DNA of 9,760 nt from Planctomycetota bacterium (GTDB lineage: Bacteria > Planctomycetota > Planctomycetia > Planctomycetales > Planctomycetaceae), in assembly GCA_029977045.1 (NCBI GenBank), contig JAPOLP010000158.1, positions 1 through 9,760 of the forward strand. The letters run 5' to 3'. Shown here one piece after another: positions 6,540 through 9,760 of the stretch (positions are counted from its first letter, which is position 1; every line of letters begins with the position of its first letter). The position numbers and the translations under genes are program-made. The notes beneath the pieces are model-generated. The model was not told where the DNA came from, did not search any database, and saw only the letters and a list, made by a program, of their open reading frames with translations.

Positions 6540-6688
6540 TATTAGCCCCGACGTTTACGTCGGGGTCACAAATGGCAGTAACACCTTTTGTTCTCCGCTG
6601 GCTGCCGACGCTTTGCATCGGCAGCCAGCGGAGAACAAGAAGACTGGTAACACAACACTGAACCCCGTGCTGAAGCACGGGGCTAATA
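6540..6688. repeat. REP/BIME-like composite palindromic element with three hairpins
   Basis: The outer ends are exact 10-bp inverted repeats, TATTAGCCCC (6540-6549) and GGGGCTAATA (6679-6688). Each end is itself a hairpin: CCCCGACGT-TT-ACGTCGGGG (6546-6565) and CCCCGTGCT-GA-AGCACGGGG (6663-6682). The two hairpins are inverted copies of one pattern, ATTAGCCCCG-N10-CGGGGT. Their stem tips differ but each still pairs, so pairing rather than sequence is conserved. A third, longer hairpin lies between them. Inverted pairs of REP hairpins are typical of BIMEs mobilised by RAYT (IS200/IS605-like) transposases; a non-autonomous IS200/IS605-type element is the alternative. No transposase is encoded in the window. 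Confidence 0.8.
6588..6638. repeat. 20-bp perfect central hairpin inside the palindromic element
   Basis: TTGTTCTCCGCTGGCTGCCG (6588-6607) is the exact reverse complement of 6619-6638, with one more A-T pair at 6608/6618. The short apex contains GC (6610-6611) that can pair with GC (6615-6616) across a mismatch. No T-tract follows on either strand, so it is not a classical terminator, although such a stem can stall or process transcripts. Seven-base direct repeats GTAACAC lie on both sides (6578-6584 and 6647-6653). Confidence 0.8.
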
Positions 6689-6745
6689 AAGAACGCACGA
6701 CATCTCACTTCGAATTTCCGACGTCACTCATCAGAACCTGCTGCG

Positions 6746-7960
6746 ATGGAATTTGCCTTTACTGCCAGATCGTTTGACGGAACAACCAGGACCGGCATTC
6801 TTGATGCCGAGTCGGTTGCCGACGTGCGCAAACGACTGAGGCAGGACGGCCTGTTCGCACTGACGGTATCCGCCAGCGAAACATCACTAGCGAGTGGCGC
6901 CGGATCGCGAAGACGCCGACGCTCCAGCATTCGCAAAGCCGAGTTGCTGACGCTGACGTCTCAGCTGGCGATCATGTCGGAAGCCGGCGTCGATCTGGCC
7001 GAGTCGCTGCAGTCGGTCGCCGATCGCTGCCGCGACGCCGCGCTGAAGAGAACGCTCCTCGACGTGCATGACGACATTTCGTCGGGGATCGCCGTTTCAG
7101 AAGCACTGCGACGACGGTCCGACGTCTTTGGTGAGGCATACGTTGCCAGTGTCGCGGCCGGGGAAGCATCGGGAACACTGACCGAAGTCCTGAAGCGATT
7201 GTCCGACCTGCTGCAGAATGAACTCCGACTGCGAGCCTCGATTCGAGGCGTGCTGGCGTATCCGCTGGTTCTGCTGACGGTCGCGACGCTCGTTGTCGCA
7301 GCATTGTTGTTCTTCGTGTTGCCGCAGTTTGCCGAAGTCTTCGCCAGTCTCGGCGAGGCTCCACCGCTGCATACTCAGTTGCTGCTTGACGGGGCTTCGC
7401 TGCTGCGCAGCCACATCTGGCAGATCGGCATCGTGCTGCTTGCCACTGTTTATTGCGTCTGGAAGTTCGGCTTCGACGACGGTGTCGCCCGGTACTGGGA
7501 CGGCCTCGTTCTGAGGTCGCGGTTGTCCGGAACGGCGACTCGCGCACTGCTGACGGGACGTTCGTTCCGAATGCTCGGCCTGATGCTGCAAAGCGGCATT
7601 CCGTTGCTCGAAGGAATTCGCCTCTGCCGGGATTCTGTGCAGAACCGCGTCTTCTCCGGCCTGTTCGATGAGATGGAGCAAAGTGTTCTGCACGGAGGCG
7701 GCATCGGCGAGGTCGTCTCGAAAACAGAATCCATTCCATCCGGAGCCGCGCAAATGGTCGCCACTGCCGAGCGTGCTGGACGGCTCGGCTCGGTCATGGT
7801 CCGCGTCGGGGAGTACTACGAAACCGAGGGTGAGCGTCAGGTCCGCGACCTCGTGAAGTTGCTCGAACCAGCCATCATCGTCGTCATGGGCGTCGTTGTG
7901 GCCGGTGTTGTGATGGCAGTGATGCTGCCGCTGCTCGAAATCTCAACGTCGTCCCGCTGA
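6746..7960 (+). CDS. GspF/PilC-family inner-membrane platform protein
   Basis: The protein has 404 residues, the usual length of the family. The N-terminus MEFAFTARSFDGTTRTGIL is the short leading domain typical of GspF/PilC, followed by an arginine-rich linker (55-59). Two T2SF domains are visible, about 68-195 and 272-396, with the repeated signatures VAAGEASGTLTEVLKRLSDLL (136-156) and VATAERAGRLGSVMVRVGEYYE (338-359). Predicted membrane helices are about 170-193, 224-241 and 373-397. The protein anchors the assembly ATPase at the inner membrane and transmits its motion to pilin subunits. No clear Shine-Dalgarno precedes the ATG, and the palindromic element separates it from the ATPase gene, so its expression may be partly uncoupled from the ATPase. 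Confidence 0.94.
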   Translation: MEFAFTARSFDGTTRTGILDAESVADVRKRLRQDGLFALTVSASETSLASGAGSRRRRRSSIRKAELLTLTSQLAIMSEAGVDLAESLQSVADRCRDAALKRTLLDVHDDISSGIAVSEALRRRSDVFGEAYVASVAAGEASGTLTEVLKRLSDLLQNELRLRASIRGVLAYPLVLLTVATLVVAALLFFVLPQFAEVFASLGEAPPLHTQLLLDGASLLRSHIWQIGIVLLATVYCVWKFGFDDGVARYWDGLVLRSRLSGTATRALLTGRSFRMLGLMLQSGIPLLEGIRLCRDSVQNRVFSGLFDEMEQSVLHGGGIGEVVSKTESIPSGAAQMVATAERAGRLGSVMVRVGEYYETEGERQVRDLVKLLEPAIIVVMGVVVAGVVMAVMLPLLEISTSSR

Positions 7961-8040
7961 CCTCAAGTCGGCCAGTTCTGAATCCCAAAGTCGCACAAGC
8001 GTTTGTCGTCAATTCGTCCGGTTCCTGTGAGAAGCCCGTC

Positions 8041-9156
8041 ATGAACACTGCAGTCACAACAGGACGCTCGCCAGTTCGACTGAGACTGACTCCGTCGACG
8101 GGACTGATCGGTGTCGACATTGGATCGCGATTCTCAAAGCTGGCTCAGGTGCGACGTCAACGCGGTCGCTGGGTGATTGCCGCTTTGCACACCGTGCCAA
8201 CGCCCGGCGACCAGCCGCTTGATGAGCAGTCACTGCTGAACGGCGTACTCTCACGGTCGCTGGCCGGGCTCGATCTGCGAGCGACCGGATTTCGTGGCCA
8301 GCGTTGTGCGACGCTGTTGACCGGGGCGATCGCCGAGTCGCGAACTCTGCATCTGCCAGACGCGACGATCGTCGAGATCGATCAGATGATCCGTCTCGAA
8401 CTCGAAGAAGACGCTCATGGCCGAGCGACCGGGGAAGCTATTGAGTTCGACTTCTGGTCATCGTCGGACACTGAATTGCCCGACAGGACAAAGCGTGTCT
8501 CCGTCGTCCAGGCATCCCGGCAGGCCTCGGAGACAGTTACGCTCGACCTTCGGCAACATGGCTTGAATTGCGAGGTGCTCGATGGCCTGCCCTTCGCATT
8601 GGCTCGTGCTGTGAATTTTGTCGATCCCCAGTGTTCGAGAGGCACGTTCGCAGCGATCGACTGGGGCTGCCACGAACCGCTGTTCGTCGTCGTTAAGAAC
8701 GGAGTTCCCGTCTTCCATCGAGTGCTTCGTGACTGCGGGCTCGAAACAGCCATCGCCGGGATTCGTAACGAATTCTCGGCCTCGCGTTTCGAGGCGTGTC
8801 GGCTCCTCGCGGCAGTCGGGATCTGCGGAACACGGATGGGTAACTCGACACTGCCGATTCGCCAGGCGGTCGCCCGCTACATCGATCCGGTTGTTGACCG
8901 GCTTCTCGTCCAGGTCCGCCGATCGTTCGACTTTCTGCGACAGCAGAGCGGACACCATGTTCCACAGTCGCTCTGGCTGCTGGGCGGTGGAGCAGCGTTG
9001 TTGGGAGTTGAAGAGGCGTTCGCCTCGCGATTCGACGTGCCGTGCCGAGTCTGGCAACCCGCTGCCACTCAGATCGCCCGCGACCTGCCAGCGCACGGTT
9101 CGCTGGCACAGTTCGGTGCGGCGGTCGGACTGTCACTGCTTGCGGAAGAGATTTGA
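8041..9156 (+). CDS. pilM: PilM-like actin-fold assembly protein
   Basis: This is a 371-residue protein without membrane helices. The actin/FtsA-type nucleotide-binding motifs of PilM are recognisable: phosphate-1 GLIGVDIGSRFSKLAQV (21-37), phosphate-2 AAIDWGCHEPLFVVVKNGVP (204-223) and the adenosine motif LWLLGGGAALLGVEEAF (311-327). PilM forms a cytoplasmic ring and binds the INLLP-type N-terminus of PilN; the next gene encodes exactly such a tail. In type II secretion systems the same role is filled by the cytoplasmic domain of GspL, so separate PilM and PilN genes point to type IV pilus-like architecture. The gene begins 80 bp after the GspF-like gene and ends 10 bp before the PilN-like gene. 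The ribosome binding site is weak. Confidence 0.87.
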   Translation: MNTAVTTGRSPVRLRLTPSTGLIGVDIGSRFSKLAQVRRQRGRWVIAALHTVPTPGDQPLDEQSLLNGVLSRSLAGLDLRATGFRGQRCATLLTGAIAESRTLHLPDATIVEIDQMIRLELEEDAHGRATGEAIEFDFWSSSDTELPDRTKRVSVVQASRQASETVTLDLRQHGLNCEVLDGLPFALARAVNFVDPQCSRGTFAAIDWGCHEPLFVVVKNGVPVFHRVLRDCGLETAIAGIRNEFSASRFEACRLLAAVGICGTRMGNSTLPIRQAVARYIDPVVDRLLVQVRRSFDFLRQQSGHHVPQSLWLLGGGAALLGVEEAFASRFDVPCRVWQPAATQIARDLPAHGSLAQFGAAVGLSLLAEEI

Positions 9157-9166
9157 AAGAGAAGCG

Positions 9167-9760
9167 ATGGCCAATCACATCAACCTGCTCCCCTGGGAGT
9201 TCCGCCGACGCACCATCGTGCGGCGTGTCCTCACGCGCTGGGCGATCGTTGCCGTAATCGCGTTGGTTGCCAGCGGCTTCTTCGTCGTCGACAGCCATCT
9301 GAAACTGCGCGAGTCGCAGACGAAACTACAGCAACTTGTTCAGCAGACTGTGCCGCTGCGGGAAGTTGTCGAGGAGAACCGCCGCCTGAGCGAGCAACTG
9401 AAACGTTCCGACCAGCGTCGCCTGTTGCTCGACAGTCTGGCAGCGACGAGCCAGCCGCTGCAGTTGATAGGAATCGTCAGCCAGAGTGCCTCGACGACTC
9501 CCGGTGAGATTCTGGTTCAGCAGTTCGAGTTGACCGAGACCGAAGCAGCGACGATCGCCCGCGGCAAATCAACAACCGGCAGGAACGAGGCACCGCCAGT
9601 TGTCGAAATGCAGCGCCGTCTTGGCCTGACGGGGATGGCGACGGACGACCTGGCACTGTCGCAGTTCGTCAGTCAGCTACGGGATGTCGGCGTATTTCAC
9701 ACGGTTGAACTGCGGGCATCCAGCGACGTCGAACTCAGCGCCGGATCAGCCCGCCGGTAC
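9167..9760 (+). CDS. pilN: PilN-like inner-membrane assembly protein, partial (cut by the right edge)
   Basis: From the ATG at 9167 there are 198 codons open to the window end, so the C-terminus is missing. The first residues MANHINLLPWEFRRR carry the INLLP motif that binds PilM. A single membrane helix follows at about 25-41 (WAIVAVIALVASGFFVV). A coiled-coil-like stretch (about 44-88, rich in Q, E, R and L) and the start of a periplasmic ferredoxin-like domain come next (DLALSQFVSQLRDVGVFHTVEL near 162-183). This is the standard PilN / GspL C-terminal layout. AAAGAGAAG before the start serves as ribosome binding site. PilO- and secretin-type genes would be expected to follow outside the window. 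Confidence 0.85.
   Translation, partial: MANHINLLPWEFRRRTIVRRVLTRWAIVAVIALVASGFFVVDSHLKLRESQTKLQQLVQQTVPLREVVEENRRLSEQLKRSDQRRLLLDSLAATSQPLQLIGIVSQSASTTPGEILVQQFELTETEAATIARGKSTTGRNEAPPVVEMQRRLGLTGMATDDLALSQFVSQLRDVGVFHTVELRASSDVELSAGSARRY

Larger units (their letters stand above)
6481..6745. other. 265-bp gap in the secretion/pilus gene run, largely a palindromic repeat element
   Basis: This is the only long gap between the otherwise closely packed plus-strand genes. Its middle (6540-6688) is the REP/BIME-like element described separately. The remainder (6481-6539 and 6689-6745) shows no gene and no promoter I can defend. Short ORFs crossing it are by-products of the palindromes. Confidence 0.6.

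Noticed and set aside
6528..6541. TGGCAC suggesting a sigma-54 promoter before the palindromic element
   Set aside because: The required GC-containing -12 element (TTGCA/T) is missing at the correct spacing.
6588..6638. Central hairpin as an intrinsic transcription terminator
   Set aside because: No T-tract follows the stem on either strand; it is better explained as part of a repeat element.
6389..6661. 90-residue plus-strand open frame running from the end of the ATPase gene into the palindromic element
   Set aside because: It overlaps the ATPase 3' end in another frame, and the rest is translated palindrome sequence.
4855..6708. 617-residue open frame on the minus strand opposite the assembly ATPase gene
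   Set aside because: It is antisense to a gene with complete GspE/PilB motifs and shows no recognisable domain; long antisense frames are expected from codon bias in GC-rich genes.
6972..7739. 255-residue arginine-rich minus-strand open frame opposite the GspF-like gene
   Set aside because: Its arginine-rich low-complexity translation is typical of a shadow frame; the sense strand has two intact T2SF domains.

Overview
The window looks like chromosomal DNA of a GC-rich bacterium, most probably a planctomycete. That assignment is an inference from the gene content (soluble signalling proteins mixed with PilB/PilC/PilM/PilN-type genes), the weak or variable ribosome binding sites and the GCCCCG-type intergenic palindromes. 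No rRNA or other decisive marker is present.

Layout. Two genes lie on the minus strand at the left. The first is the N-terminal part of a CBS-domain protein that runs off the left edge (1-364). The second is a complete GAF plus HD-GYP cyclic-di-GMP phosphodiesterase (549-1784). A 254-bp divergent intergenic region (1785-2038) holds a 74-bp inverted-repeat element with ACCTAGGT palindromes at both ends. From 2039 to the right edge everything is on the plus strand: a class III (GspG-like) pseudopilin, a single-domain CheY-like response regulator, a soluble PAS-type sensor histidine kinase, a STAS-domain anti-sigma-factor-antagonist-like protein, a GspE/PilB assembly ATPase with an N-terminal MshEN cyclic-di-GMP-binding-type domain, a 265-bp gap with a REP/BIME-like palindromic element, a GspF/PilC inner-membrane platform protein, a PilM-like actin-fold protein, and the N-terminal 198 codons of a PilN-like protein cut by the window end.

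How the genes fit together. The plus-strand cluster encodes the cytoplasmic and inner-membrane core of a type II secretion / type IV pilus machine: pseudopilin, motor ATPase, platform, and the PilM-PilN alignment subcomplex. A phosphorelay (receiver plus kinase) and a STAS switch protein sit between the pilin and the motor gene. The HD-GYP enzyme, transcribed divergently from the same intergenic region, should destroy cyclic-di-GMP. The motor ATPase carries two MshEN motifs that in homologues bind cyclic-di-GMP. The most attractive reading is therefore a self-contained, second-messenger-gated and phosphorelay-controlled secretion/pilus locus. The individual families are known; the arrangement and the two palindromic elements deserve a second look. 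I did not find convincing evidence of a wholly new system.
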